A stretch of 64,000 bases of DNA from Poseidonibacter lekithochrous (GCF_018861145.1 NZ_JAHKQT010000004.1:1-64000), one strand, 5' to 3'. Numbered from the stretch's first letter, positions 24,974-34,566 are shown. Translations and numbers: made by a program. Notes: generated by a model not told the origin, from the letters alone.

Positions 24974-25639
24974 ATGGAATTACTAGATAAAGATGAAAAG
25001 GTTTACCTTTTAGAAGAAAATAACTTTGCTTTTCCAAGCTTAGAAATGATGAAGGGAGACCTAGTTGCAATAGGTGGAGATTTTCATCCACAAAGATTAA
25101 TAAATGCTTATAAAAACGGAATATTTCCTTGGTTTATAGATGAAAATAATTATATCCATTGGTTTAGTCCCCAAGATAGAATGATTCTTTATCCTGATGA
25201 TTTTAAACTATCAAAGAGTCTAAAGAAAAGTATTAAGAACAAAGGGTTTGTTATCAAATCAAATGAGAACTTTGAAGAAGTGATAAAAAACTGTGCAAAT
25301 ATAAAAAGAAAACATGAAGATGAGACATGGATAAGTGATGAATTTATACAAGCTTATAGTAATCTTTTTGAATTAGGTTATGCATTTTCAATAGAATGTT
25401 ACTTAGAAGAGAAATTAGTAGGTGGATTATATGGGCTTCTAATTAATGATGTTTTTTGTGGTGAGAGTATGTTTGCAAAAGTAACTGATGCTTCAAAAGT
25501 AGCTTTTTATCATTTATGTATGCAAGCAAAAACAAATGGAATTAAAATGATTGATTGCCAAGTTCATAATGATCACTTAGCTTCATTAGGTGCAAAAGAA
25601 ATAACTAGAAAAGAATACTTTGATATTTTAAAGGTTTAA
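24974..25639 (+). CDS. aat: Leucyl/phenylalanyl-tRNA--protein transferase
   Basis: A 221-residue protein with the Aat signature: FPSLE...GDLVAIGGDF, NGIFPWF...IHWFSPQDRMIL, and GGLYGLLINDVFCGESMF in the acyl-transfer domain, and FIDCQ-like IDCQVHNDHLASLGA at the C-terminus. It adds Leu or Phe to N-terminal basic residues and marks proteins for ClpS/ClpAP. The length matches the family (about 215-235). The downstream kinase gene begins 1 bp after the stop. Confidence 0.95.
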   Translation: MELLDKDEKVYLLEENNFAFPSLEMMKGDLVAIGGDFHPQRLINAYKNGIFPWFIDENNYIHWFSPQDRMILYPDDFKLSKSLKKSIKNKGFVIKSNENFEEVIKNCANIKRKHEDETWISDEFIQAYSNLFELGYAFSIECYLEEKLVGGLYGLLINDVFCGESMFAKVTDASKVAFYHLCMQAKTNGIKMIDCQVHNDHLASLGAKEITRKEYFDILKV

Positions 25640-25640
25640 A

Positions 25641-28436
25641 ATGAAAACTAAACATGATTTAAATGAACTACACAACTTTATTGAACTTATGTCTGATTTA
25701 GTTTTTGTAAAAAATATTAAAGGACAATATACTCATGTAAATAACGCATTTCTAAAGTTTATGAATAAAAAAAGAGAAGATATTATTTTTAAAACTGATT
25801 ATGATTTATTTAGTAAAAAGATGGCTCTTTATTTTACAAAAACTGATAATGAAATATTAAAAAATAAAATAAACAAAGAAAACTTTGAAGATACAGTTAT
25901 AAGAGAAGATAATACTATCTCTTATTTTGAATCTACAAAACAAATTCTTTATGATTTAGAGGGTAAGGAAGCTGGTTTATTTTGTACAGCAAAAGACATT
26001 ACTATAAAAAAAGAGTATGAATTAATATATCAAGATAATAAACTACTTTTAGAAAATATTGCAATTGAAAAGAACTTATATAAAATATTAAATAAAATAG
26101 TTACTTTTGCAGAAAGTAGAACAAAAGATACAAAATGCTCTATTCTACTACTAGATAAAACTAAACAACATTTAATAAAAGGAGTTGCTCCAAGTCTACC
26201 TGCTTTTTATAATGATGCAATTGATGGAATAAAAATTGGCGAAAAAGTAGGTTCTTGTGGAAGTGCTGCCTTTAAAAAAGAACGGGTTATTATTGAAAAT
26301 ATTGACACACATGAAAATTGGCAACCTTATTTAGAATTAACACGAAAAGCAAACTTACATGCTTCTTGGTCACAACCTATATTCTCTTCTAATAATGAAA
26401 TACTTGGTACTTTTGCTATGTATAATAGTATTCATAAATCACCTTCTGATTTTGAATTAAAATTAATTTTTGCTTATTCAAATATGGCTTCAATTGCCAT
26501 TGAAAAAGATACTACATATAAAAAGATTATTCAAAATGAACATCAACTTACTCAATTATTTAATAATACTCAAAGTGGATTAATCCACATAAACAAAAAT
26601 AAAAAGATTATAAAAGTAAATGAACGTTTTATAAATATATTTGGATATGACTCAGTAAATGAAATAATAGGAAAGAATACTAGGGAATTACATTTATCAA
26701 AAGAAAACTATAATGACTTTAGAAAAAAATTTATTGAGATATTTAAAGAAAAAAAAGTCATTAATATAGAATACCAATTTAAGAGAAAGGATGGAACAAT
26801 AATCTGGTGTGAAGTTTCAGGAAAAACTTTAGATAAAACACTTCCTTTTGAATTAGAAGAAGGTATCCTTTTTACAATAAATGATATTTCTTTACGAAAA
26901 TCTTATGAAATAAAACTAAAAAATAGTAAATTATTAAATAAAAATATTCTAGAAACAATCCCAGATATGATTTGGTTAAAAGATAAAAATGGTGTATATA
27001 TAACATGTAATCACGAATCAGAGAAGTTCTTTGGAGTAAAAACAGAAGAGATTATAGGTAAAACTGATTATGATTTGATTGATAAGAAAACTGCAGAGTT
27101 ATTCAAAATAAACGACCAGCTAGCAATGAATTCATTTGATCCTATAATAAACGAAGAATTAATATCTTATGTTTCTAATAAAAAGAAAATATTATTAGAA
27201 ACTACAAAAACTGCAATGAGAGATAATAATGGAAATATTATAGGTGTTTTAGGAATTGGTCATGATATAACAAAAAGAAAAAAAGAAGTAGAAGAATTAG
27301 AAAGATTAAATAAACTATCTTCATCTTTAACAGAATCTCAAGCTACTTTATTATCTTTATTTGATAAAGGTGATTCCGTACTTTTCAAATGGAAAAATAA
27401 TGCTGATTGGGAAATTGAATATATCTCTAGTAATATTGTAAGATTACTAGGTTATAGTAAAGAAGATTTCATGACTAACAAAATAAAATATGGGAATTGT
27501 ATCCATCTAGAGGATATAGAAACTGTAAAAAAAGAAGTTACTAATGCACTTGAAAATGATTTAAATTATTTTAAACATGAACCATATAGACTTATACATA
27601 AAAATGGTGAAGAAAGATGGATTTTAGACTATTCAGTTTTACAAAAAGATTCAGACAATAAAGTTACTCATTTTATAGGTTATGTAACAGATATTACAGA
27701 ACAGAAACAACAGCAAGACCTGATTTTTCAACAATCAAAAATAGCTTCAATGGGTGAAATGATAGGAAATATTGCACATCAATGGAGACAGCCATTGTCT
27801 ATTATTTCTTCAATTGCAACAGCTTCTAAACTTGAAAGAGAATTAGGAGTTTTATCGGATGAACAGTTTGATAAACATATGGAAATTATAAATAAAAACA
27901 CTCAGTATCTATCAGAAACAATTGATAACTTTAGACAATTTATTAAAGCAGATAGAGAGCTAAGTGATTTTAATTTATCTAGTACAATAAAAAGTTTTTT
28001 AAGTGTTATTGATAGTTCAATTGTTAAAAATAATATTAAAGTTCTATTAGATTTAGATGATAGTATTATTTTAGTAAATTATCAAAATGATATGATTCAA
28101 GCTTTTATAAATATATTAAATAATTCAGTTGAAGCATTTGAACAAAGTGTAGAAAAAGAAAAATATTTCTTTATTACTACAAAAAAAGACAATAAAAGAA
28201 CTATTATAAACTTAAAAGATAATGCTGGAGGAATAAAAGAAGAGCTAATATCAAGAGTTTTTGAGCCTTATACTACAAGTAAAAACAAAAGTCTAGGAAC
28301 AGGATTAGGATTAAATATTACATACAATTTTATTGTTGAAGGTATGAAAGGTGAGATATTTGTTGAAAATACAAATTTTCAATATGAAAATAAAAAATAC
28401 AAAGGTTGTGAGTTTACTATAATCTTCAATAACTAA
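25641..28436 (+). CDS. Cytosolic PAS/GAF multidomain histidine kinase
   Basis: A 931-residue protein without signal or TM segment. Order: PAS (about 7-120), GAF (about 140-292, with CSILLLD and SCGSAAF), PAS (300-425), PAS (430-555), PAS with PAC (575-695), H-box GNIAHQWRQPLS with His713, HATPase_c with NILNNS near 823 and GTGLGLNI. The first and fourth PAS modules are closely alike (both have TDYDL after the core helix), indicating internal duplication. It shares the HQWRQP H-box with the kinase at 8-10 kb. No response regulator is adjacent. The 3' end overlaps the convergent ElyC-like gene by 4 bp. Confidence 0.9.
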   Translation: MKTKHDLNELHNFIELMSDLVFVKNIKGQYTHVNNAFLKFMNKKREDIIFKTDYDLFSKKMALYFTKTDNEILKNKINKENFEDTVIREDNTISYFESTKQILYDLEGKEAGLFCTAKDITIKKEYELIYQDNKLLLENIAIEKNLYKILNKIVTFAESRTKDTKCSILLLDKTKQHLIKGVAPSLPAFYNDAIDGIKIGEKVGSCGSAAFKKERVIIENIDTHENWQPYLELTRKANLHASWSQPIFSSNNEILGTFAMYNSIHKSPSDFELKLIFAYSNMASIAIEKDTTYKKIIQNEHQLTQLFNNTQSGLIHINKNKKIIKVNERFINIFGYDSVNEIIGKNTRELHLSKENYNDFRKKFIEIFKEKKVINIEYQFKRKDGTIIWCEVSGKTLDKTLPFELEEGILFTINDISLRKSYEIKLKNSKLLNKNILETIPDMIWLKDKNGVYITCNHESEKFFGVKTEEIIGKTDYDLIDKKTAELFKINDQLAMNSFDPIINEELISYVSNKKKILLETTKTAMRDNNGNIIGVLGIGHDITKRKKEVEELERLNKLSSSLTESQATLLSLFDKGDSVLFKWKNNADWEIEYISSNIVRLLGYSKEDFMTNKIKYGNCIHLEDIETVKKEVTNALENDLNYFKHEPYRLIHKNGEERWILDYSVLQKDSDNKVTHFIGYVTDITEQKQQQDLIFQQSKIASMGEMIGNIAHQWRQPLSIISSIATASKLERELGVLSDEQFDKHMEIINKNTQYLSETIDNFRQFIKADRELSDFNLSSTIKSFLSVIDSSIVKNNIKVLLDLDDSIILVNYQNDMIQAFINILNNSVEAFEQSVEKEKYFFITTKKDNKRTIINLKDNAGGIKEELISRVFEPYTTSKNKSLGTGLGLNITYNFIVEGMKGEIFVENTNFQYENKKYKGCEFTIIFNN

Positions 28437-29086
28437 TTACGATAATTTACCTTTATCTTCACTCCTAATACTTTTGGTTTAGTCATCAAAATATTTATAT
28501 CTAAAAAAGCTTTTATTTGAGCCAGTTCTTCTCTTTCTTCCATCTTTTTAAAAGCCTTAGATCCTTCAATTACTTTTGCAGCAAAACCTATAGCTTTTTG
28601 ACCTTTTTCTTGGGCTAAATAAAGAGCACGATTTAAATGAAACTTCTGAGATACAATAATATAATCATCTAAATCAAATACTTCTTTAGCTCGAACAATT
28701 GAATCAAAAGTTCTATACCCAAAATAATCCTTTGTGATATATTGTGATGGAACCCCAGCTTTAATTAAATCTCTATACATATTAGTAACTTCATCATAAT
28801 GATCGCTCTTATCTCCAGAAACAACAATAGCATCAATTTTTTTAGCTTTCCAAAGTTTCACCGCTGCTTGTATACGATAAGTATAAAAATAGTTTTGTTT
28901 TCCCTTTGAAACATATTTTGCAGTTCCCAAAACTAAGGCCGCCTTTTTAGCTGGTATTTTTTTAATATCTTCATAAATTTTATACTTACTATCTTCTGCG
29001 CTAAGATTTAAAACTCCTATACATAAAAATAAGATAATAAATAGATTTAAAGAGTTTATAGACTTATTTGTTTTTAAACCATTCAT
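28433..29086 (-). CDS. DUF218 / SanA-ElyC-like envelope protein
   Basis: A 217-residue protein with one N-terminal hydrophobic segment (about 12-30) ending in an A-E site, so it is exported or anchored facing the periplasm. The DUF218 core shows ALVLGTAKY, AIVVSGDKS, and YIVSQKFHLNRALYLA. SanA and ElyC of this family affect vancomycin exclusion and peptidoglycan/ECA balance, but the reaction is unsettled. The start lies 23 bp inside the 3' end of rlmF, so translation is coupled. Confidence 0.8.
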   Translation of the reverse strand: MNGLKTNKSINSLNLFIILFLCIGVLNLSAEDSKYKIYEDIKKIPAKKAALVLGTAKYVSKGKQNYFYTYRIQAAVKLWKAKKIDAIVVSGDKSDHYDEVTNMYRDLIKAGVPSQYITKDYFGYRTFDSIVRAKEVFDLDDYIIVSQKFHLNRALYLAQEKGQKAIGFAAKVIEGSKAFKKMEEREELAQIKAFLDINILMTKPKVLGVKIKVNYRN

Positions 29087-30008
29087 TTTGCTCTTCTTTT
29101 GTAAGAAAAGTCCAAATTATAATTCGACTAATCTTTTGACCATGTTGCATCTGTATTGTGTCATATGAAACTGGTTTAATTGCATCTAAAGCATCATAAA
29201 TAAAATCTAAGTTATCTTTTCTTGAAACTATTGTTGTAAACCAAAAACAATTCTTTGCATACTTCTTGCTTTGTTTTATCATAGCTTTTACAAAAGCAAC
29301 TTCTCCACCTTTACACCATAATTCATTGTTTTTTCCACCAAAATTTAAAGAAGCTTTTTCAATTACAGTTTTTGTAAGATTTTGAACTTTTCTTTTACTT
29401 CCAGCTTCAGCTTCTTTTTGTGACTTATGAAAAGGAGGATTACACAAAGTAAAATCAAATCTATCCTCATCTTTAATAATTCCTGTAAAAATACTGTCAT
29501 AATTTAGTTGCAATCTACATTCAACATTACCTTTTAAAGAAGGATTTGCTTCTATAATTTTTTGTGATGATTCAATAGACTCTTTTTCTATATCACTTCC
29601 TACAAAAGACCAGTTATAAACACTATTTCCAACAATAGGATAAATACAGTTTGCACCAATACCAATATCTAGTCCTTTTACTTTTGAACCTATTGGAATT
29701 TTATCATCATTAAATTCAGCTAATAAATCAGCAATATAATGAAGATAATCAGCACGGCCAGGAATTGGAGGACAAAGATAACCATCAGGAATTGACCACT
29801 TTTTAATACCATAAAAATGTGATAATAAGGCCTTATTTAGAGTTAATACAGCCTCTGAGTTTGAAAAGTCAATTGAGAGTTCATCATATTTATTTTTAGC
29901 TACAAAATCACCTAACTTTGGTAAACTTTTGATTAGCTCAGGAAAATCATATCTTTTATTATGTGGATTACGTTCGTGTAACCCTTTTTTGTGTTTTTTA
30001 TATGCCAT
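29064..30008 (-). CDS. rlmF: 23S rRNA (adenine(1618)-N(6))-methyltransferase
   Basis: With the ATG at 30008 the protein has 314 residues, near the usual RlmF length (about 308). In-frame starts at 30023 and 30050 are possible, but the conserved family region begins at LHERNPHNKRYDF, just after 30008. SAM-binding motif GLDIGIGANCIYPI and the catalytic NPPFHKS are clear. It methylates A1618 of 23S rRNA. It overlaps the DUF218 gene downstream. Confidence 0.9.
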   Translation of the reverse strand: MAYKKHKKGLHERNPHNKRYDFPELIKSLPKLGDFVAKNKYDELSIDFSNSEAVLTLNKALLSHFYGIKKWSIPDGYLCPPIPGRADYLHYIADLLAEFNDDKIPIGSKVKGLDIGIGANCIYPIVGNSVYNWSFVGSDIEKESIESSQKIIEANPSLKGNVECRLQLNYDSIFTGIIKDEDRFDFTLCNPPFHKSQKEAEAGSKRKVQNLTKTVIEKASLNFGGKNNELWCKGGEVAFVKAMIKQSKKYAKNCFWFTTIVSRKDNLDFIYDALDAIKPVSYDTIQMQHGQKISRIIIWTFLTKEEQNEWFKNK

Positions 30009-30137
30009 ATTCTTTATCTTCATAGTTAATTTTTTGTATTGTACTATCATCTTGCTAATTGTGAGTTAATCTATAAAAATATATCTTTGTTTTAAAGTAA
30101 CTATTTATATAGATATAGTAATATATCACCAGTAATT

Positions 30138-30222
30138 GCCCGCGTGGAGAAATTGGTAAACTCAGTTGATTCAAAATCAACCGCTTCACGGCTTACCGGT
30201 TCGAGTCCGGTCGTGGGTACCA
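30138..30222 (+). tRNA. tRNA-Leu (anticodon CAA)
   Basis: 85 nt with encoded CCA. Acceptor gcccgcg pairs with cgtgggt (two G-T wobbles); anticodon stem gttga / tcaac encloses loop ttcaaaa, anticodon CAA; a long variable arm follows (cttcacggctt region), and the T arm ccggttcgagtccgg is canonical. The long variable arm and CAA anticodon give leucine, decoding UUG. Confidence 0.95.
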
Positions 30223-30297
30223 CTTTAAATACCCTATTTTACTTTTAGTAAATCTATACTATAATATTTTAAATTATTAAAAAGGATATAGTAACTT

Positions 30298-30864
30298 ATG
30301 TTTAAAACAAAATTTCTATTATTATTTATAATCTTCGTATCTTCATTAGCTAATGGAGCAACTAATTATGTTTCAGATGATTTACATACTTTCATACACT
30401 CAGGTCCTGGCACTAAATATAAAATTATTGGTAGTGTTAATACAGGTGAGCATATTAAAATAATCCGAAAAGATTCAAATTTTACACTAGTAAAAGACTC
30501 AAAAGGTCGCAGTGGTTGGATAAATTCAAAATATGTATCTAATCAACCAGGATTAAAAGAACGTTTACCAAAACTTGAAAATGAACTTATAAAATTAAAA
30601 ACACAACTAGACGAATATAAAGGGAACTTAGGCTCAAAAGCTAGCCAAGTTACGAACTTAGAAAATACAAATTTAAAGTTAACTCAACAATTAGAAGAAG
30701 TTCAAGCACTAAATGATAGTTTAAATGAAAAGCTTGATACTAAGAGAACTGATTTATTGATGCGTTGGTTTAGTTATGGTGGAATGGTTGCAGGTGCTGG
30801 TCTTATCTTAGGACTAATTATTCCTTTATTAATTCCAAATCGTCGTAATAAAAGTCGTTGGTAG
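30298..30864 (+). CDS. SH3b-domain, coiled-coil membrane protein (YgiM-like)
   Basis: A 188-residue protein with a signal peptide to about residue 20, a bacterial SH3 domain (about 25-83, with LHTFIHSGPGTKY and GRSGWINSKYVS), a coiled coil (about 90-150, Leu/Gln/Glu heptads), and a C-terminal TM helix (about 158-178) followed by RRNKSRW. This is the TIGR04211 / YgiM layout. The SH3 domain would be periplasmic and bind peptidoglycan or a protein partner. Function of the family is not defined. Confidence 0.82.
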   Translation: MFKTKFLLLFIIFVSSLANGATNYVSDDLHTFIHSGPGTKYKIIGSVNTGEHIKIIRKDSNFTLVKDSKGRSGWINSKYVSNQPGLKERLPKLENELIKLKTQLDEYKGNLGSKASQVTNLENTNLKLTQQLEEVQALNDSLNEKLDTKRTDLLMRWFSYGGMVAGAGLILGLIIPLLIPNRRNKSRW

Positions 30865-30936
30865 TTTATATTCACTAAACATTAATCTACTATATTCATC
30901 CTATGCTATATTAATTTTATAAAAAAAGGATGATTT

Positions 30937-31542
30937 ATGAAATCTTTTGATTTCTTTAATACACTAATGCCCTCAAGTAAACAGCAGCTTCTTGACAATT
31001 GTGAATTTAAAAAAATTTCTCAAGGTATACAACTTTATGCCCAAGGTGATATCTGTAATGGAATACTCTTTCTTACAAAAGGAAGAGTAAGAGTAGTTCG
31101 CCAAAATGAAAATGGACAAAGTGTATTACTCTACTATTTTTCTCAAGGAGAACAGTGCAACGTTAACTTTACAAGTTCTTATAATTCAGCTCCTGCTGTT
31201 GGTACTGCGATTGCAGAGACAGAACTAGAAGGTTATGATGTACCTGTAGAATTAGTTGCAAAACTTTTTATTGAAGATAAAGACTTCCAAAGATATGTAT
31301 TTGATCAATATGTAAACCGTTTAGAATCAATGGCTACAATAATTGAAGAAGTAAGATTTTTAAGTTTAGATAAAAGATTACTTCATTGGCTAAAATCTCA
31401 AGAACAAAAAGAAATTCATATTTCTCATGAACAATTAGGTGAAATAATTGGAACATCAAGGGAAGTAGTTAGTAGATTATTAAAAAGTTTTGAAAAAAAC
31501 AATATCCTAAAACTCTCACGAAAAAAGATAGAACTTTTATAA
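30937..31542 (+). CDS. Crp/Fnr-family transcriptional regulator
   Basis: A 201-residue protein: cupin-like cNMP-binding domain (about 15-125) and C-terminal Crp-type HTH (about 150-195, ISHEQLGEIIGTSREVVSRLLK). The CxxxC-type N-terminal cluster of FNR is absent; there are Cys at 22, 40 and 70, so redox sensing by another chemistry is possible. The cAMP-contact RAVR-type motif is also missing, making it one of the many effector-unknown regulators. The thiol-redox genes that converge on it (DoxX, CcdA, TlpA) are candidate targets. It ends in a strong hairpin. Confidence 0.86.
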   Translation: MKSFDFFNTLMPSSKQQLLDNCEFKKISQGIQLYAQGDICNGILFLTKGRVRVVRQNENGQSVLLYYFSQGEQCNVNFTSSYNSAPAVGTAIAETELEGYDVPVELVAKLFIEDKDFQRYVFDQYVNRLESMATIIEEVRFLSLDKRLLHWLKSQEQKEIHISHEQLGEIIGTSREVVSRLLKSFEKNNILKLSRKKIELL

Positions 31543-31556
31543 AGTTCTATCTTTTT
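31522..31556. terminator. Strong bidirectional terminator shared by the Crp-family and DoxX genes
   Basis: A 16-bp perfect stem centred on TAT (arms 31522-31537 and 31541-31556) covers the C-terminal codons and stops of both convergent genes. Each arm starts with an A run, giving T-runs after the hairpin in both directions. The last residues of both proteins are therefore constrained by the RNA structure. Confidence 0.85.
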
Positions 31557-31960
31557 CTTAATCTATCTATTGAAAATTTATTCAATTCAATAAAATAAGA
31601 AAGAATAAAAAAGAATACTGCATATATCATTTGAGAAGACATTACATTCCAGTTTTCTTGTAATCCTGAACCAAATACTAAAAGTACTATTAATAGTCCT
31701 CCTACTAAGAAAGCTCTACTTGTAAATAATCCTAAAATCAGTAAAATACCAAGGATTAGTTCAGTAAATGGAATCATATAAGATGAAAAACTAACCATAA
31801 ATTCTGGCAAAATAGTATTTGAAAATTGCCCTATCATCCATGAATTAAAACCTTCTAAATTTAACATTCGGGCAATACCATGAGTAAGCATATTTACACC
31901 CATAGTAAGTCTTAATATCAAATAAGCTAATTCTATTGTTCTTTGTTTTGATTCATTCAT
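31547..31960 (-). CDS. DoxX-family membrane protein
   Basis: A 137-residue protein with four TM helices and the DoxX signature LILRLTMGVNMLTHGIARM near the N-terminus. DoxX-like proteins are membrane partners of oxidoreductases; biochemical roles differ and are often unknown. It follows the CcdA-like gene by 12 bp, and the TlpA thioredoxin gene lies upstream, so it is the last gene of a three-gene thiol-redox operon. A second DoxX protein lies at 34.6 kb. Confidence 0.85.
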   Translation of the reverse strand: MNESKQRTIELAYLILRLTMGVNMLTHGIARMLNLEGFNSWMIGQFSNTILPEFMVSFSSYMIPFTELILGILLILGLFTSRAFLVGGLLIVLLVFGSGLQENWNVMSSQMIYAVFFFILSYFIELNKFSIDRLRKR

Positions 31961-31972
31961 AATTACTCCTTT

Positions 31973-32644
31973 TTAAAATAATGATGATTGGTAATAAATG
32001 ATATAAGCCCCTGCTACGATAAGGAAAACAGCACTTATTTTTTGCATATGAGGTAAAATAGAATTAATTTTTCTACTTATAAAATCTTTTGCAAAAATTG
32101 AACTCATAATTGTGATTAGCATTAATAAACTAATACCAACAAAATAAGCCACAATATAACTCACACCTAAAGCCGTATTAGGTTCACTAAAAGCTTGTGT
32201 TGCTACCACTAAAAAAAGTGGGAATAAACATCCTAAAGCACCAATAGCATATGCAATTCCAAAGAAGAAAGCTTCTTTAACTTCATTTTCATGCTTTTTT
32301 TGATTCATGTGAATATTTACACTAAAATCTTTTCCAAATAACATTAATATAGCAACTATAATAAGTATAGCCCCTAGTGAAACTGCTACATATTTCATGT
32401 AACTTTTTATTAGTTCTGCTGCTAAGACAATAAAACCACTTGCAATTGCATATATAACTAAAATACCTAAGATAGAAAAAAATGCTAATTTTAAACCTCT
32501 TAATAAAAGATGAATTTTACTTTGATTTGATACATTATTTCTAGAGATAAAAGATACGATATAAGCAGGAAGAAGTGCAACGGCACAAGGGGCAAAGAAT
32601 GCAAATACCCCTTGAAGAAATGAAAAGTATATAAAACTATTCAT
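31973..32644 (-). CDS. CcdA/DsbD-type transmembrane thiol-electron carrier
   Basis: A 223-residue protein with six TM helices. The conserved positions FAPCAVALLPAY near residue 18 and YAIGALGCLFPLF near 132-144 supply the two membrane cysteines of the family. It moves electrons from cytosolic thioredoxin to periplasmic thiol proteins. The immediate upstream gene is a TlpA-like thioredoxin (8-bp overlap), the likely acceptor. Confidence 0.88.
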   Translation of the reverse strand: MNSFIYFSFLQGVFAFFAPCAVALLPAYIVSFISRNNVSNQSKIHLLLRGLKLAFFSILGILVIYAIASGFIVLAAELIKSYMKYVAVSLGAILIIVAILMLFGKDFSVNIHMNQKKHENEVKEAFFFGIAYAIGALGCLFPLFLVVATQAFSEPNTALGVSYIVAYFVGISLLMLITIMSSIFAKDFISRKINSILPHMQKISAVFLIVAGAYIIYYQSSLF

Positions 32645-33113
32645 TTCTTAGTGAATCATCTAACAGCTTAGTATAATCTTCTAATGTAAGATGCCCTCTT
32701 TCCTTAAATGTAATTTCACCTTTTGAGTTAACCATAATTGTTGTAGCTTGTCCTGTTACTCCAAAATCAACCATAAGCTTTGGATTCCCCGCAACTGAAG
32801 GATAAATTAAACCATGTTTTTTTGCTAATTTTGTAAGTACTTCATTTGTATCAGTTGGATCAATACTAATTGATACAAAATTTACTCTATCTTTATATGT
32901 TTTATAAACACTATTAATTGATGGCCAGTTTTTTGCACAAGTCGGGCACCATGATGCTGTAAAATATACCAATGTTGGCTTTTTAGTTTCTAGAAAACCA
33001 TCTAAACTAACTTTTTCACCTGTAATTGTTGTTACTTGAAAATTGGGAGCCATTGTAGGAGCTGCAAACATAGTCCCAATAAATAGCGCTAAACTTAATA
33101 TTATTTTTTTCAT
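32637..33113 (-). CDS. Periplasmic TlpA/ResA-type thioredoxin
   Basis: A 158-residue protein with signal peptide (to about residue 17, MFAAP) and an AhpC/TlpA-type thioredoxin fold. The active site is SWCPTCAKNW (Cys51 and Cys54 approx.), followed by the cis-Pro region VTGQATTIMVN, which has Thr rather than Pro before T, an unusual variation. It would reduce disulfides in the periplasm, using electrons from the CcdA-like protein encoded next. Confidence 0.87.
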   Translation of the reverse strand: MKKIILSLALFIGTMFAAPTMAPNFQVTTITGEKVSLDGFLETKKPTLVYFTASWCPTCAKNWPSINSVYKTYKDRVNFVSISIDPTDTNEVLTKLAKKHGLIYPSVAGNPKLMVDFGVTGQATTIMVNSKGEITFKERGHLTLEDYTKLLDDSLRNE

Positions 33114-33256
33114 AATTTTCCTTTAAATTTGATAAGATGCAGTAATTATACATAATATTAAAAAGTTTGTATGTGATAAATGTCACATAAGACTTCAAAT
33201 AGCTTTAGTATGATAAAATCAACCATTAAAACAATATATATTTCAAGGTGTCATTT

Positions 33257-33649
33257 GTGTCTATTTATACTTTACAATCTTTAGCTGGTGGATTTCTAGA
33301 TGAAGATTTAGAACATTTTAATAAATTTTTTGATGACTGGTGTATTCAATTTGAAAGTTATGATGAAGCAAAAGATATAGTGGAAACTCTTGCAAATCCA
33401 GAGACAATTGATATTGTTGAAATAACACCATTAACTTATCCCAAATATTTCTTCTCAACTTTAAAAGGTACTATTTATACTACACGACAGATTGAAGATA
33501 AAATCATCTGTGTTGTGGAACCATATATGGGTTCTAGTTTTAAAATTGCAGTATGTGATCTTAAAACGAAAAGAGTGAAATTATCAAAAACTAGTTATAA
33601 AAGTATTCCAAGTGTTGAAGGTGCTTTTGCTAGTTTTACAAGTGAATAA
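33257..33649 (+). CDS. Conserved hypothetical protein (about 130 aa)
   Basis: I do not recognise a family. The GTG at 33257 has an aagg at about 8-nt spacing and is preferred over the in-frame GTG at 33248, which overlaps that SD. The protein is soluble and acidic in its first half, then beta-rich with TTRQIEDKIICVVEPY. No TM or signal. It stands alone between a divergent thioredoxin operon and the nuclease-like gene. Confidence 0.65.
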   Translation: MSIYTLQSLAGGFLDEDLEHFNKFFDDWCIQFESYDEAKDIVETLANPETIDIVEITPLTYPKYFFSTLKGTIYTTRQIEDKIICVVEPYMGSSFKIAVCDLKTKRVKLSKTSYKSIPSVEGAFASFTSE

Positions 33650-33703
33650 CTTATCATTTAATTTATTAGATATAATACTTCAGTTTATTTAAAAGGCAAG
33701 ATT

Positions 33704-34504
33704 ATGGCATTACAAAAGTGGGAAATATTCCAAGATGAAGCAACAGATTTTTTAAACAATTATTTTAATGCTAACTTTTCAATGGACGGTGGATTAGATG
33801 CAACAACATCTTATATAACAGTAAGAGAATCAATTCGACTTATTACAACTATAGAAGCTAAATTTGGGCCAACGCAAGCTGGACAAATAGTACTATTACC
33901 AGAAAATGGCAAGTTTATATTTTGCGATAAAAGTAAAAATGAATCAAATAAATATACAGAAGAAATAATAAAATATTTAAATTCAAACTATTCATCATTT
34001 GCAGGCTCAAATACTGCAAATATTCATGTTGAGATTCCTAATAATATACTATTTAATTGGGTAAAAACAATATATGAAGATAAAAATGTTGAGTGGATTA
34101 TATCTTCACAAAAGTTTAATAACTTAGCTTTAAAAGATTTACTTTTTATACCAATAAATGAACTAGAAAACTACTTTGATATTAGCCTAGTATTTAGAAG
34201 AAAAAAAACTGGAAATACACAAATTCCAGGTAAAGACATAATAGATTTTAAAGAACAACTGGATGAAATAACAAAAGATTACAAAATAAAAAAAATGAAT
34301 AACAAATATTTATTAACTACAAGTTCAAGATTATCTGATTTTAATATTGGTAGCAGATATTTAGTTAGTATGACAAATGTAGATTGTCAGTATTATATAA
34401 AGAAAAAAGATATAAACACTAACCCTAATATTATGTTTCAATTGAATTTGAAAGATAATATTGAATTTAAGGGTGAGCTTTTTAAAAAAACTTATGACTT
34501 ATAG
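33704..34504 (+). CDS. Unknown protein with a PD-(D/E)XK-like nuclease signature
   Basis: A 266-residue soluble protein. The N-terminal part has GGLDAT (D32), then TTIEAKFGPTQAGQ (E51, K53, Q58, Q61), followed by a beta strand FIFCDKS. D-x(18)-E-x-K and a downstream Gln is the catalytic pattern of the restriction-endonuclease fold. The C-terminal half is not recognised. It has its own promoter-like spacing and no methyltransferase neighbour, so a classical restriction role is not supported; a stand-alone nuclease or defence factor is possible. The call of the fold is by eye and uncertain. Confidence 0.55.
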   Translation: MALQKWEIFQDEATDFLNNYFNANFSMDGGLDATTSYITVRESIRLITTIEAKFGPTQAGQIVLLPENGKFIFCDKSKNESNKYTEEIIKYLNSNYSSFAGSNTANIHVEIPNNILFNWVKTIYEDKNVEWIISSQKFNNLALKDLLFIPINELENYFDISLVFRRKKTGNTQIPGKDIIDFKEQLDEITKDYKIKKMNNKYLLTTSSRLSDFNIGSRYLVSMTNVDCQYYIKKKDINTNPNIMFQLNLKDNIEFKGELFKKTYDL

Positions 34505-34566
34505 TACTGTTAATATTTTATTAATATTGCTTTGTTAAAATTTCTAATATTTTAATAAGGCAAAAA

